Below are positions 1 to 8,502 of a DNA stretch of 64,000 nt, piece after piece (position 1 is the stretch's first letter; each line of letters begins with the position of its first letter). Both the position numbers and the translations under genes were made by a program. Origin of the DNA: an uncultured Lachnospiraceae bacterium (GTDB taxonomy: Bacteria; Bacillota; Clostridia; Lachnospirales; Lachnospiraceae); the NCBI GenBank assembly GCA_946405625.1, contig CAMJHQ010000003.1, positions 84,273 through 148,272 of the forward strand. The letters run 5' to 3'. The notes beneath the pieces are model-generated. The model had not been told where the DNA came from and did not search any database. It saw nothing but the letters and a program-made list of their open reading frames with translations.

Positions 1-292
1 TCACAGCCTTAACTCCGTAAGCCTTTGCAGCATAAGCAACACCCTGTGCATGATTTCCCGCAGATGCTGTAATAAGTCCCTTCTCTCTTTCTTCATCAGA
101 AAGCGTACTTATCTTATAATATGCACCCCTTATCTTATATGCACCTGTAACCTGCATATTTTCAGGTTTCAGATAAACTCTGTTACCTGTAAGATTACTG
201 AAATATTCTGATTCAATGAGGCCTGTATTACGAGCAACCTTTGAAACAACCTCGTATGCCTCTTCGCATTTCTCTCTGGTTATTGTATCCAT
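1..292 (-). CDS. ilvA: Threonine ammonia-lyase (threonine dehydratase), N-terminal part only
   Basis: This gene is cut by the window edge, so only about 97 N-terminal residues are visible and it is missing from the ORF track. The translation starts MDTITREKCEEAYEVV and contains GAYKIRGA, the segment carrying the PLP-binding lysine, and SAGNHAQGVAYAA, the Ser/Gly/Asn loop of fold-type II PLP enzymes. Such enzymes deaminate threonine to 2-oxobutyrate, the first step to isoleucine. The ATG at 290-292 has GAGG seven bases upstream. Whether a C-terminal ACT regulatory domain exists (biosynthetic versus catabolic form) lies outside the window. ilvN and ilvC are about 15 kb away. Confidence 0.9.
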   Translation of the reverse strand, partial: MDTITREKCEEAYEVVSKVARNTGLIESEYFSNLTGNRVYLKPENMQVTGAYKIRGAYYKISTLSDEEREKGLITASAGNHAQGVAYAAKAYGVKAV

Positions 293-311
293 ACTAATAC
301 CTCGTCATCAT

Positions 312-337
312 TTACCAAAGGGACTTCCCTTCGGTAA
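312..337 (-). terminator. Hairpin between ftsY and ilvA
   Basis: TTACCGAAGGGAA and TTCCCTTTGGTAA-type arms face each other in the 97-bp gap between the ftsY stop and the ilvA start. There is no clear T-run, and the hairpin sits just before the ilvA ribosome binding site, so it may act as a weak terminator or as a leader structure. Confidence 0.4.
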
Positions 338-389
338 GTAGTATTAAAATAATTAAATCTAACATCCGGCATTTTAAAGCCATGAAATA

Positions 390-1352
390 TTACTCTTCAA
401 AATTGCCTGCGACTCCGCTATCCATAATGATATCCGTATCCTTCTTGACATCAAAGTCAGCAAACAAAGCATTAATATATTCTTCCGGATCAAACTTCTG
501 AAGATCGGTGATCTTCTCTCCAACACCGATATATTTGATCGGACATTTAAGCTCATTCATAATGGCTATTGCAATACCACCCTTGGCAGTACCGTCAAGC
601 TTAGTAAGAATGATTCCGTTAATCTCAGTTACTGTCGAGAACTGTCTGGCCTGTTCCAGAGCATTCTGGCCTGTTGATCCGTCAAGAACGATCATTGTTT
701 CAACATAAGCTTCCGGATATTCTCGTTCTATAACTCTTCTCATTTTTGCAAGCTCATCCATGAGATTCTTCTTGTTATGAAGACGGCCGGCTGTATCTAT
801 AAGAAGAAGATCCGTCTTACGTGCCTTTGCTGCTTTAACTGCATCAAATACAACAGCTGAAGGATCAGCTCCTTCATTATGTGCAATAATATCCACTCCG
901 GCTCTTTCAGCCCATGTACGAAGCTGTTCGATAGCTCCCGCTCTGAAGGTATCTGCAGCGGCAACCATTGTACGTCTTCCGTCGCCCTTATATAGAGCAG
1001 CAAGCTTTCCTACGGAAGTTGTCTTTCCGACACCATTTACGCCTATGATAAATACAACACTATGTGCATCCTCATAACAGTAAGCTGCATCATTCATAAC
1101 TATCTGGTCACGAAGAATATTCTTAACGAGTTCCTTACATTCCTCGGCATCTGTAATTCCGAGTTCTTCTACCTTTTCTCTTAATTCATCGATAACCTTT
1201 TCCGTTGTTTCAAAACCCATATCTGACTCGATGAGTGTTTCTTCAAGATTGTCATAGAAATCATCATCGATTTTCTTTGTCTGCTTAAAAACATTGGATA
1301 TATTCTGGCTGGTCTTCTTTAGACCTTCTTTTAATCTTTGAAAAAATCCCAT
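390..1352 (-). CDS. ftsY: Signal recognition particle receptor FtsY
   Basis: FtsY is the membrane-associated GTPase that receives SRP-ribosome complexes. The NG domain is complete: P-loop GVNGVGKTTSVGK, DTFRAGAIEQL, DTAGRLHNKKNL and TKLDGTAKGG. Its short N-terminal region (MGFFQRLKEGLKKTSQNI) is amphipathic, and the long acidic A domain of E. coli FtsY is absent, as is usual in Firmicutes. The ORF-track start (MEEK) is a GTG lying inside the GGAGG ribosome binding site, so I use the ATG at 1350-1352, giving 320 residues. It is the last gene of the plsX-rnc-smc-ftsY run and is separated from smc by a large palindrome. Confidence 0.97.
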   Translation of the reverse strand: MGFFQRLKEGLKKTSQNISNVFKQTKKIDDDFYDNLEETLIESDMGFETTEKVIDELREKVEELGITDAEECKELVKNILRDQIVMNDAAYCYEDAHSVVFIIGVNGVGKTTSVGKLAALYKGDGRRTMVAAADTFRAGAIEQLRTWAERAGVDIIAHNEGADPSAVVFDAVKAAKARKTDLLLIDTAGRLHNKKNLMDELAKMRRVIEREYPEAYVETMIVLDGSTGQNALEQARQFSTVTEINGIILTKLDGTAKGGIAIAIMNELKCPIKYIGVGEKITDLQKFDPEEYINALFADFDVKKDTDIIMDSGVAGNFEE

Positions 1353-1383
1353 TTTTTCCTCCACGTAATTCAGTTTATTTCAG

Positions 1384-1461
1384 CAGGAGACACAATCGGT
1401 AATGCCCCTGAGATGACACAACTGGAATGGTCACTCAGGGGCATTCCGATTGTGTCTCCTG
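1384..1461. repeat. Long near-perfect palindrome between smc and ftsY
   Basis: The arms CAGGAGACACAATCGG(T)AATGCCCCTGAG and CTCAGGGGCATTCCGATTGTGTCTCCTG match over 28 bases with one inserted T. TGAC/GTCA pairs extend the stem inward. No T-run follows on either strand, which argues against a plain intrinsic terminator. The loop carries a further CATTCC(AG)TTGTGTC-like copy of the arm motif, so the element looks like a repeat-derived or MITE-like palindrome. Confidence 0.85.
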
Positions 1462-1544
1462 AGATGACAATAATATTTAGTCTGCAAATATATTGACCAT
1501 TCATATATTATAGCCGGCCAGATAATATTGACCATCCAAATATA

Positions 1545-4500
1545 TTAATCGTCCAGGTCGTCTTCGATAAGATTAACAGAAACGAGTGTCGAAACACCTT
1601 TCTCCTGCATTGTAATACCGTACAAACGATTTGCTGCCTCCATAGTACCCTTTCTGTGTGTGATAACTATGAACTGTGTTGACTTGGTAAGTCTGTCAAG
1701 ATAATGTGCGAAATGTCCTACGTTTGCATCATCCAAGGCAGCCTCGATCTCATCAAGGATACAGAATGGTGACGGCTTAAGACTCTGGATTGCAAAAAGA
1801 AGAGAAATCGCAGTAAGACTCTTCTCACCACCCGAAAGCTGCATCATATTCTGAAGTTTCTTTCCCGGCGGCTGAGCATTTATTATTACACCTGTTTCAA
1901 GAAGATTTTCCTCATCAACAAGTGTAAGTGATGCTTTACCACCTCCGAAAAGCTCTTTGAATACCTTGGCAAACATTTCCTGAATATCCTTAAACTTCTC
2001 GGCGAATGTCTCCTTCATCGCCTTATCAAGATCGGCGATTATGCTCTTAAGATTCGCCTCTGCCTGAAGAATATCATCTCTTTGACCCTTCAGGAAGAAA
2101 TATCTCTCGGATACATCCTTATATTCTTCAATTGCATTTACATTTACATCACCCAGTGCTTTGATCTTCTGCTTTACACTGTTTATGTCTTTCTTAAGAG
2201 ATGCAGCAGTTCCGCATTCTTCATCTCTGAGTTCCGCAGCAGCACTGTAAGTCATCTGATATTCTTCCCACATATAATTTGTGAGATTATCCTTATCCGA
2301 TTCAAGCTTTTCGAGAGTCATCTTGAGTGAATACTCAGACTTCTCGAGACCGCCGATCTGCTGTGTAAGTCCGTCTCTCTTCTCAAAGAACTGCTTATGA
2401 TTCTTATTAATATCTTCTCTTTGAGTAGTAAGCTCTGCAAGCTTGTCAGCTATCTTTGCCATTTCCGTGGCATTATCAGCCTTCTGTTTCTTCAGTTCTT
2501 CATATTCTTCCTGAAGTGCTTCAACATTATCGGACTGATCAAGAAGTCTTTCACGACAGTTTTCAATCTCATCCTCAACTCTGTCTTTATCAAGTCCAAG
2601 TCTGATAAGGTCACTCTCGATATATCCTTCGCTCTGCTTTACTGTACTTGCTTCAAGAGTTGCAGCCTGAACATCGTTTTCTCTTGCTGTTCTCTCTTCT
2701 TTCTTCTCAGTAAGCTCCTTCTCAAGCTTTTCTATAAGAACATTTCTGTCATTTATAGCATTTTCAGCCTGCTTACCCGAATCAAAAAGCTCTGCCTTAT
2801 TATCTTCAATCTGTTTAACCTGTGTCTGAAGCTCCTGATTTTCCATATTGATCGATGCAAAATCAGCTTCAATCGCACTGAGTTTCTCTTCAATACCTGA
2901 AAGGCGGATATTCACAGAGTTCTGATCTATAGAAAGTCTCTGAATCTGCTTCTGGAAATTATCACGCTGCTCCTTCAGAGAGTCTCTCTTCATCTTAAGA
3001 TTCGTTTCTTCTTCTCTGGCTTTTCTGAGGAGATTATTAGTCTCACCTATCTCCTTTGTAATCTCATCAAGCTCTCTCTTACGACCGAGAAGATTACTGG
3101 AATTTCTGAAAGCTCCACCGGTCATAGCTCCGCCGGGATTAATAAGTTCTCCGGTAGGGGTGACAAGCCTGAGCGTCTGTCTGTATTTCTTCGCTATAGC
3201 AATTGCATTATCAATATTATCAACTACAATACTTCTTCCGAGAAGACTTTCTATAATACCGCTGTACTTAGGATCTGTTTTAACAAGCTTAGAAGCAACT
3301 CCGATTACTCCCTTCTCCTTCAGTGCATCCGGATCAACGCTTCCTCTGCTCTGTACGGTTGTTATAGGGAGAAATGTAGCCCTTCCTAGTTTGTTGGTTC
3401 TGAGATATGCGATCATATCCTTCGCCGTACCTTCATCCTCGGTAACGATATTCTGAATACTTCCGCCAAGAGAAGTCTCTATGGCAGTCTCATATTCCTC
3501 ATCAACCTTGATAATATCTGCAACAACTCCGACGATTCCCTTATACTGAGCCTTTTTCTCCATAACCTTACGGATACTTACGCCGTAGCCTTCATATCGC
3601 TCTGTCAGATTTCTGAGACTTTCATGTCTTGACTGAAGACTTATTACCTGCTGTGTATATTTTGAAATCTCATTCTTAACATCATTGCTTCTATCAGTCG
3701 ACGCCCTGAGATCAGCCTCAGCCTTTTCAAGTTCTCTGGTATATCTGGTAATACCTTCTTCGATTGATTCTTTCTCTGATGTAAGTGTCTTCTTCTCAGC
3801 AGAAGCCTTCTCTTCTTCACTCTTATCAGCAAGATACTTGCTTCTGAGCTCAGTACGTCTGAGTTCGATATTCTCAAGCATCGTATCATATCTTGCAATC
3901 TTTTCTTTAAGACTTCCGCCTTCGTTCATGAAGTCAATAATATCAGCTTTTGCCGAATTTATTGACTGTTCGATAGCCTCTTCTTCCATAAGAGCCTTAT
4001 CACGGGCGAATTCAGCCTTTTTCAGAATATCTGATTTTTCTCTTAAAACATCCTGAATTCCATCTTTCTTTTTTGTTGTTTCTTCTATTTCTTTCTCAAG
4101 TCGGATTATTTCTGCCTTATATCTTTCTATCTGAGAATGAATCTCTGTACCGCTTTTCTCTTCAGATTCGATTTTGGTCTGAATAACCTCCATCTGTCCG
4201 TCAGCTTCCTTATCGGCGACCTTCTTATCATTAAGAAGGTTACGATACTCATCGATTTCCTCCTCTAACTGAGAAAGTTCCTCTTCAAGCTTGTTATATT
4301 CCTGTTTTGTATACTCAAACTCTTTATATACTCTTTCAATATCAGCCTGTGTGATTTCAAGCTTCTCATTATTCTCTTTAAGCTTCTCATCAAGCTTATC
4401 AATCTCAAAAAGGAAGGAATTGATCTCAAGTTTCTTAAGCTCTTCTTTGAAACTCAGATATTCCTTAGCTTTTTCGGACTGGATACGGAGCGGTTCAACT

Positions 4501-5102
4501 CTTTCCTCAAGTCCGGAAAGTATATCATTTACTCGATTAAGATTTACATGCTCCGCCTCGAGATTCTTCTCTGTTATTTCTTTATTCTTCTTATACTTAA
4601 CAATACCTGCAGCTTCGTCAAAAAGTGCACGTCTGTCTTCAGGCTTATCAGAAAGAATTCTTTCGATCTGGCCCTGTCCAATGATGGAATAACCTTCCTT
4701 ACCGATACCAGTATCAAAGAAGAGTCTTGTTATATCCTTCAATCGGCTTGGATTTCCATTGATGAGATATTCACTTTCACCGGATCTGTATACTCTTCTT
4801 GCAACTGTAACTTCACTGTAATCTATAGGAAGGCTCTTGTCGGAGTTATCGAGTGTTATAGCAACATAAGCTGCACCCTGAGGCTTCCTCTGCTCGGTAC
4901 CGGAGAAAATAACATCCTCCATATTAGCACCTCTCAGCTTCTTCGCACTCTGCTCACCGAGAACCCATCTTACTGCATCTGCAACATTACTCTTACCTGA
5001 ACCATTTGGTCCGACGATACCTGTAATACCCTGTTCAAACTTAAAATCTATTTTATTAGCAAAAGATTTAAAACCGTTAACTTCTATATTCTTTAAATAC
5101 AT
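1545..5102 (-). CDS. smc: Chromosome partition protein SMC
   Basis: SMC is the core ATPase of bacterial condensin. At 1185 residues it has normal length. The N-terminal head has the Walker A GPNGSGKSNVADAVRWVLGEQSAK. Two long coiled coils (roughly residues 170-500 and 670-1000) flank a hinge around 510-660. The C-terminal head carries the signature LSGGEKSLTAISLLFA and Walker B FCILDEIEAALDD. It starts two bases after the rnc stop, so it is co-transcribed with rnc. Its kleisin partners ScpA and ScpB are encoded about 14 kb upstream on the same strand. Confidence 0.98.
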   Translation of the reverse strand: MYLKNIEVNGFKSFANKIDFKFEQGITGIVGPNGSGKSNVADAVRWVLGEQSAKKLRGANMEDVIFSGTEQRKPQGAAYVAITLDNSDKSLPIDYSEVTVARRVYRSGESEYLINGNPSRLKDITRLFFDTGIGKEGYSIIGQGQIERILSDKPEDRRALFDEAAGIVKYKKNKEITEKNLEAEHVNLNRVNDILSGLEERVEPLRIQSEKAKEYLSFKEELKKLEINSFLFEIDKLDEKLKENNEKLEITQADIERVYKEFEYTKQEYNKLEEELSQLEEEIDEYRNLLNDKKVADKEADGQMEVIQTKIESEEKSGTEIHSQIERYKAEIIRLEKEIEETTKKKDGIQDVLREKSDILKKAEFARDKALMEEEAIEQSINSAKADIIDFMNEGGSLKEKIARYDTMLENIELRRTELRSKYLADKSEEEKASAEKKTLTSEKESIEEGITRYTRELEKAEADLRASTDRSNDVKNEISKYTQQVISLQSRHESLRNLTERYEGYGVSIRKVMEKKAQYKGIVGVVADIIKVDEEYETAIETSLGGSIQNIVTEDEGTAKDMIAYLRTNKLGRATFLPITTVQSRGSVDPDALKEKGVIGVASKLVKTDPKYSGIIESLLGRSIVVDNIDNAIAIAKKYRQTLRLVTPTGELINPGGAMTGGAFRNSSNLLGRKRELDEITKEIGETNNLLRKAREEETNLKMKRDSLKEQRDNFQKQIQRLSIDQNSVNIRLSGIEEKLSAIEADFASINMENQELQTQVKQIEDNKAELFDSGKQAENAINDRNVLIEKLEKELTEKKEERTARENDVQAATLEASTVKQSEGYIESDLIRLGLDKDRVEDEIENCRERLLDQSDNVEALQEEYEELKKQKADNATEMAKIADKLAELTTQREDINKNHKQFFEKRDGLTQQIGGLEKSEYSLKMTLEKLESDKDNLTNYMWEEYQMTYSAAAELRDEECGTAASLKKDINSVKQKIKALGDVNVNAIEEYKDVSERYFFLKGQRDDILQAEANLKSIIADLDKAMKETFAEKFKDIQEMFAKVFKELFGGGKASLTLVDEENLLETGVIINAQPPGKKLQNMMQLSGGEKSLTAISLLFAIQSLKPSPFCILDEIEAALDDANVGHFAHYLDRLTKSTQFIVITHRKGTMEAANRLYGITMQEKGVSTLVSVNLIEDDLDD

Positions 5103-5104
5103 CT

Positions 5105-5791
5105 CTAAGATACTCCCAGTGTTACCAAGGTTTTATGAGCAGCAATCTGCTCAGCAAGCTTTTTCGAACCTGCATCACCGTGTTCATATTCCTTATCATC
5201 TATAAAGCAGGCTGCAAAATATGTCTTATTATGTGCCGGTCCTGTTTCCTTGATGATCTTATAGGTTACTCTGTGTCCGAGTGCCTGTGCATATTCCTGA
5301 AGTGATGTCTTAGCATCAAAAAATGCCGATTCTTTAACAATATCAGAATCAGATAAAAGATGTTTCTTAACATATCTTGTTGCGGCATTCATACCTCCGT
5401 CAAGATATATCGCACCGAGTATAGATTCGAAAATGTCACAAAGTATTGAGCTTCTATTACGACCTCCGGAATTGTTTTCACCCTGACCAAGGAAAATGTA
5501 CTCCCCAAGTCCAAGAAGCTTGACTATCTGAGATAATGTATATTCACAAACAAGACTCGCTCTAAGTTTTGTAAGCTCGCCCTCCGATTTCTCAGGATAC
5601 TTCTTAAAAAGTTCCTTACTTACAACAAATTCAAGAATGGCATCTCCGAGAAACTCGAGTCTTTCATAAGATACTCTTTCAATCTGACATTCATGTATAT
5701 ATGACCTATGAGTCATCGCAACTTCAAGAAGGCCTCTGTCTTTGAATTTGTATCCGACTATACTTTCTATTTCAGCAAAATTATCCGACAT
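5105..5791 (-). CDS. rnc: Ribonuclease III
   Basis: RNase III cuts double-stranded RNA in rRNA precursors and in structured mRNAs. The nuclease domain has the signature RLEFLGDAILEFVVSKELF, with the second acidic cluster at DIFESILGAIYLD. A C-terminal dsRNA-binding domain runs from about TSLQEYAQALGHRVTYK to the end. The track start is a TTG. The ATG at 5789-5791 sits eight bases after GAGG and gives 228 residues, overlapping the plsX end by 11 bases. In many Firmicutes acpP separates plsX and rnc, but here it does not. Confidence 0.97.
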   Translation of the reverse strand: MSDNFAEIESIVGYKFKDRGLLEVAMTHRSYIHECQIERVSYERLEFLGDAILEFVVSKELFKKYPEKSEGELTKLRASLVCEYTLSQIVKLLGLGEYIFLGQGENNSGGRNRSSILCDIFESILGAIYLDGGMNAATRYVKKHLLSDSDIVKESAFFDAKTSLQEYAQALGHRVTYKIIKETGPAHNKTYFAACFIDDKEYEHGDAGSKKLAEQIAAHKTLVTLGVS

Positions 5792-6800
5792 TGTCTGTTT
5801 CCTCAAAACCTCTCACTATTTTACCGCTTACATCATTTTCTATAAATGTTCTGCACTGTTCTATTGCAGAAATCACTTCATCCTCTTTCGAATTACCATG
5901 TATCTTTACAACAAGTCCGTTTAACCCCAGCAGCGGAGCTCCGCCCTTGTTGGATGCACTGAACTTATTCTTCATATCAACAAGAGAACTCTTGATCAAA
6001 AGACCGCCTATCTTACCTTTAGCAGATGATTTGATCGCACCCTTCATCTCGCCGAGTATCATTTTGGCCAGACCTTCATAGAGCTTTATAATTACATTTC
6101 CGACGAAGGCTTCAGTAAGTATAACATCCACCTTTCCATAAGGAATATCCCTGGATTCTATACTGCCGACAAAGTTGATATCTTTGCATTCCTTAAGTAG
6201 AGGGATTGTATCCTTAACAAGCTGATTACCTTTTTCAGATTCAACTCCGATATTCACTATACCCACAGTGGGATTTTTACGTCCCAGAACACTTTCCATA
6301 TATATCGAACCCATTTTTGCAAATTGAACAAGCACATCGGGCTTGGCATCTACATTTGCGCCGCAGTCGATAAGAAGCGAGGGTTCGCCCGTGGTGGGAA
6401 TAAGCGGGGCAAGCGGTGCTCTCTTAACGCATTTCGGTTTGCCGACTACAAAGAGTCCTCCTGCAAGTATCGCACCTGAACTTCCGGATGATATTACAGC
6501 ATCTGCCTTACCTTCTTTAACCAGATTCATTGCAACTACCAGAGAAGAATCCTTCTTCTTTTTAACAGCCTCAACAGGCTTTTCATCAAGAGTTATCTCT
6601 TCGGTTGCATCAACAACCTCAATCCTGTCTTTATCATACTCCTCATTGGCGAGAAGCTTATTAAGCAGCTTTGCATGACCTGTTAGAAACACCTTAACTT
6701 TCGGATTCTTTTTAATCCCGATAACAGCACCCTTAACCATTACTGATGCACCATTATCTCCACCAAAAGTATCTATAGCAATTCTGATGATATCACCCAT
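5781..6800 (-). CDS. plsX: Phosphate acyltransferase PlsX
   Basis: PlsX converts acyl-ACP to acyl-phosphate, which PlsY then uses to acylate glycerol-3-phosphate at the start of phospholipid synthesis. The protein starts MGDIIRIAIDTFGGDNG, the typical PlsX N-terminus (usually DAMGGD, here DTFGGD), and contains GANVDAKPDVL and NIGVESEKGN, both characteristic of the family. Its length of 339 residues is normal. The ATG at 6800 follows AAAGGGATGTTATT. It is the first gene after a terminator and has its own promoter. plsY lies about 15 kb away. Confidence 0.96.
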   Translation of the reverse strand: MGDIIRIAIDTFGGDNGASVMVKGAVIGIKKNPKVKVFLTGHAKLLNKLLANEEYDKDRIEVVDATEEITLDEKPVEAVKKKKDSSLVVAMNLVKEGKADAVISSGSSGAILAGGLFVVGKPKCVKRAPLAPLIPTTGEPSLLIDCGANVDAKPDVLVQFAKMGSIYMESVLGRKNPTVGIVNIGVESEKGNQLVKDTIPLLKECKDINFVGSIESRDIPYGKVDVILTEAFVGNVIIKLYEGLAKMILGEMKGAIKSSAKGKIGGLLIKSSLVDMKNKFSASNKGGAPLLGLNGLVVKIHGNSKEDEVISAIEQCRTFIENDVSGKIVRGFEETDNVG

Positions 6801-6850
6801 AATAACATCCCTTTCAGAATAAATAATTATTCCAAAAACTCAACTGTATT

Positions 6851-6879
6851 ATTTTATCGTATCCTATCTATTAATGCAA
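6851..6879 (-). promoter_or_regulatory. Predicted sigma-A promoter of the plsX-rnc-smc-ftsY operon
   Basis: Read on the minus strand, TTGCAT and TAAAAT are separated by 17 bases, about 50 bases upstream of the plsX start and downstream of the rpmF terminator. Confidence 0.55.
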
Positions 6880-6880
6880 C

Positions 6881-6909
6881 AAAAGAAAAAAGCTCCGCCT
6901 AAGCGGAGC
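6881..6909 (-). terminator. Intrinsic terminator of rpmF
   Basis: On the minus strand GCTCCGCTTAGGCGGAGC forms a 7-bp GC-rich stem with a four-base loop and is followed by TTTTTTCTTTT. It sits 12 bases after the rpmF stop codon. Confidence 0.9.
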
Positions 6910-6921
6910 ATTCTATCTTGA

Positions 6922-7104
6922 TTAATCTACAGCTACGATTTCTTTCTGATTGTATGAACCACAGTTCTTGCAAACTCTGTGTGGCATCATGAGCTCACCG
7001 CACTTGCTGCACTTAACAAGTGTAGGGGCTGTCATCTTAAAGTTAGCTGCTCTTCTCTTATTTCTTCTTGCTTTAGAGATTTTTCCCTTTGGACAGATTG
7101 ACAT
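6922..7104 (-). CDS. rpmF: 50S ribosomal protein L32, zinc-ribbon form
   Basis: The 60-residue protein starts MSICPKGKISKARRNKRRA and ends in a zinc ribbon, CSKCGELMMPHRVCKNCG, so it is the Zn-binding C+ form of L32. The longer track start (MVFEGG) is non-ATG and overlaps the AAGGAGG site. The ATG at 7102-7104 is well placed. It has a consensus promoter and its own terminator, so it is a single-gene unit. In many relatives a yceD (DUF177) gene sits directly upstream of rpmF, but none is present here. Confidence 0.97.
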   Translation of the reverse strand: MSICPKGKISKARRNKRRAANFKMTAPTLVKCSKCGELMMPHRVCKNCGSYNQKEIVAVD

Positions 7105-7139
7105 GCGAATAACACCTCCTTCGAAAACCAACTTTTGCT

Positions 7140-7168
7140 ATTATATTAAAGCATAATATAAATGTCAA
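7140..7168 (-). promoter_or_regulatory. Consensus sigma-A promoter of rpmF
   Basis: On the minus strand TTGACA, a 17-base spacer and TATAAT match the sigma-A consensus exactly, about 35 bases before the rpmF start codon. Confidence 0.9.
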
Positions 7169-7192
7169 CTACTTTTTGAATATTTTTTATTA

Positions 7193-7281
7193 CTATTCAC
7201 AGTTATATATATTCATAGGCAGAATGCTTAATTATAAGCAAAACTGTCCATGAATGTATATGAAGTTGTCTGAGAATAGTA
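7193..7281. repeat. Large imperfect palindrome between ackA and rpmF
   Basis: ACTATTC at 7193 and GAATAGT at 7281 are the outer ends of an imperfect stem. It continues through TATTCATAGGCAG paired with CTGTCCATGAATG and closes with TGCTTA-ATTA-TAAGCA at the centre. No strong T-run follows. It may end ackA transcription or be a miniature inverted-repeat element. Confidence 0.6.
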
Positions 7282-7302
7282 ACCAATACCCTGAATCTTT
7301 AA

Positions 7303-8502
7303 TTATTTAACAAGATGAGCTGTATCACGAGCAATAGCAAGTTCCTCATTTGTAGGAATTACATAAGCCTTAACCTTAGAATCAGCTGTGCTGATCATAG
7401 CTTCCTTGCCATGTGTAGCATTATTTACTTCCTCATCAAGAGTAATTCCGAGATATCCGAAATTCTTAAGAACAGTAGCTCTAACCTTGGCATCATTCTC
7501 ACCGATACCGGCTGTAAATGCAATAAGATCAACTCCGTTCATTGCAGCAACATATCCACCGATGAGCTTTATTGCGCTGTAGCAGAATGAATCGAAGGCA
7601 AGCTTAGCTCTTGGATTTCCTTCGGCAATTCCTGCATCAATATCTCTGAAGTCGCTTGAAATACCTGAAAGGCCCTGTACACCGGACTTCTTGTTAAGAA
7701 GATTGAGCAGTCCGTTAACATCCATATTCTCCTTCTCAGCTATATACTGAAGGATTGCAGGATCTACGCTTCCGCTTCTTGTACCCATAATAAGACCGTC
7801 AAGTGGTGTGAATCCCATAGATGTATCAACTGACTTACCGCCATCAACAGCTGTAATACTTGCACCTCCGCCAAGGTGGCAAACAATAACCTTGCTCTCT
7901 TCAACAGGCTTTCCAAGGATTTCAATAGCTCTCTTTGAAACAAAGCTGTGACTTGTACCGTGGAAACCGTATCTTCTGATCTTGTACTTCTCATAATATG
8001 AGAAAGGAATACCGTAAATGTATGCTTTCTCAGGCATTGTCTGATGGAATGCTGTATCAAAAACCGCACACTGAGGTACACCCGGCATAAGCTTTGAACA
8101 CGCCTCAATACCAAGAAGGTTTGCAGGATTGTGAAGCGGAGCAAGGTCTGAGCATGCCTTGATCTTCTCAATTACATCATCATCGATAACAACCGATGAA
8201 TTAAAATACTCTCCACCATGTACAACTCTGTGTCCTACTGCATCTATTTCATCAAGACTCTTAACTGCACCGTCAACCGGATCAAGCAGAACATCGATAA
8301 CTGCCTGGAATGCAACGCTGTGATCAGGCATATCTATCTTCTTCTCCTTCTTCTCTCCGGTAGCCATAACAGTATATGCGATATCCGCATCTGCTATACC
8401 TATTCTTTCGCAAAGACCTTTTGCGAAAACTTCCTCAGTCTCAGAATCAATAAGCTGATACTTGAGGGTAGTTGAACCACAGTTAATAACTAAAATCTTC
8501 AT
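7303..8502 (-). CDS. ackA: Acetate kinase
   Basis: Acetate kinase makes ATP and acetate from acetyl phosphate, the energy-yielding last step of acetate fermentation. Its signatures are KILVINCGSTTLKYQL at the N-terminus, HRVVHGGEYF, VFDTAFHQTMP, RYGFHGTSH and VCHLGGGASITAVDGGKS. Its length of 399 residues is typical. The ATG at 8502 is preceded by GAGGAGG and lies within the last codons of the upstream GGDEF gene, a 20-base overlap. The usual partner pta is not next to it. Confidence 0.98.
   Translation of the reverse strand: MKILVINCGSTTLKYQLIDSETEEVFAKGLCERIGIADADIAYTVMATGEKKEKKIDMPDHSVAFQAVIDVLLDPVDGAVKSLDEIDAVGHRVVHGGEYFNSSVVIDDDVIEKIKACSDLAPLHNPANLLGIEACSKLMPGVPQCAVFDTAFHQTMPEKAYIYGIPFSYYEKYKIRRYGFHGTSHSFVSKRAIEILGKPVEESKVIVCHLGGGASITAVDGGKSVDTSMGFTPLDGLIMGTRSGSVDPAILQYIAEKENMDVNGLLNLLNKKSGVQGLSGISSDFRDIDAGIAEGNPRAKLAFDSFCYSAIKLIGGYVAAMNGVDLIAFTAGIGENDAKVRATVLKNFGYLGITLDEEVNNATHGKEAMISTADSKVKAYVIPTNEELAIARDTAHLVK

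Noticed and set aside
2397-2900. 167-aa plus-strand ORF inside smc
   Set aside because: It is the antisense of coiled-coil codons of SMC, giving an artificial Leu/Phe/Ser-rich sequence.
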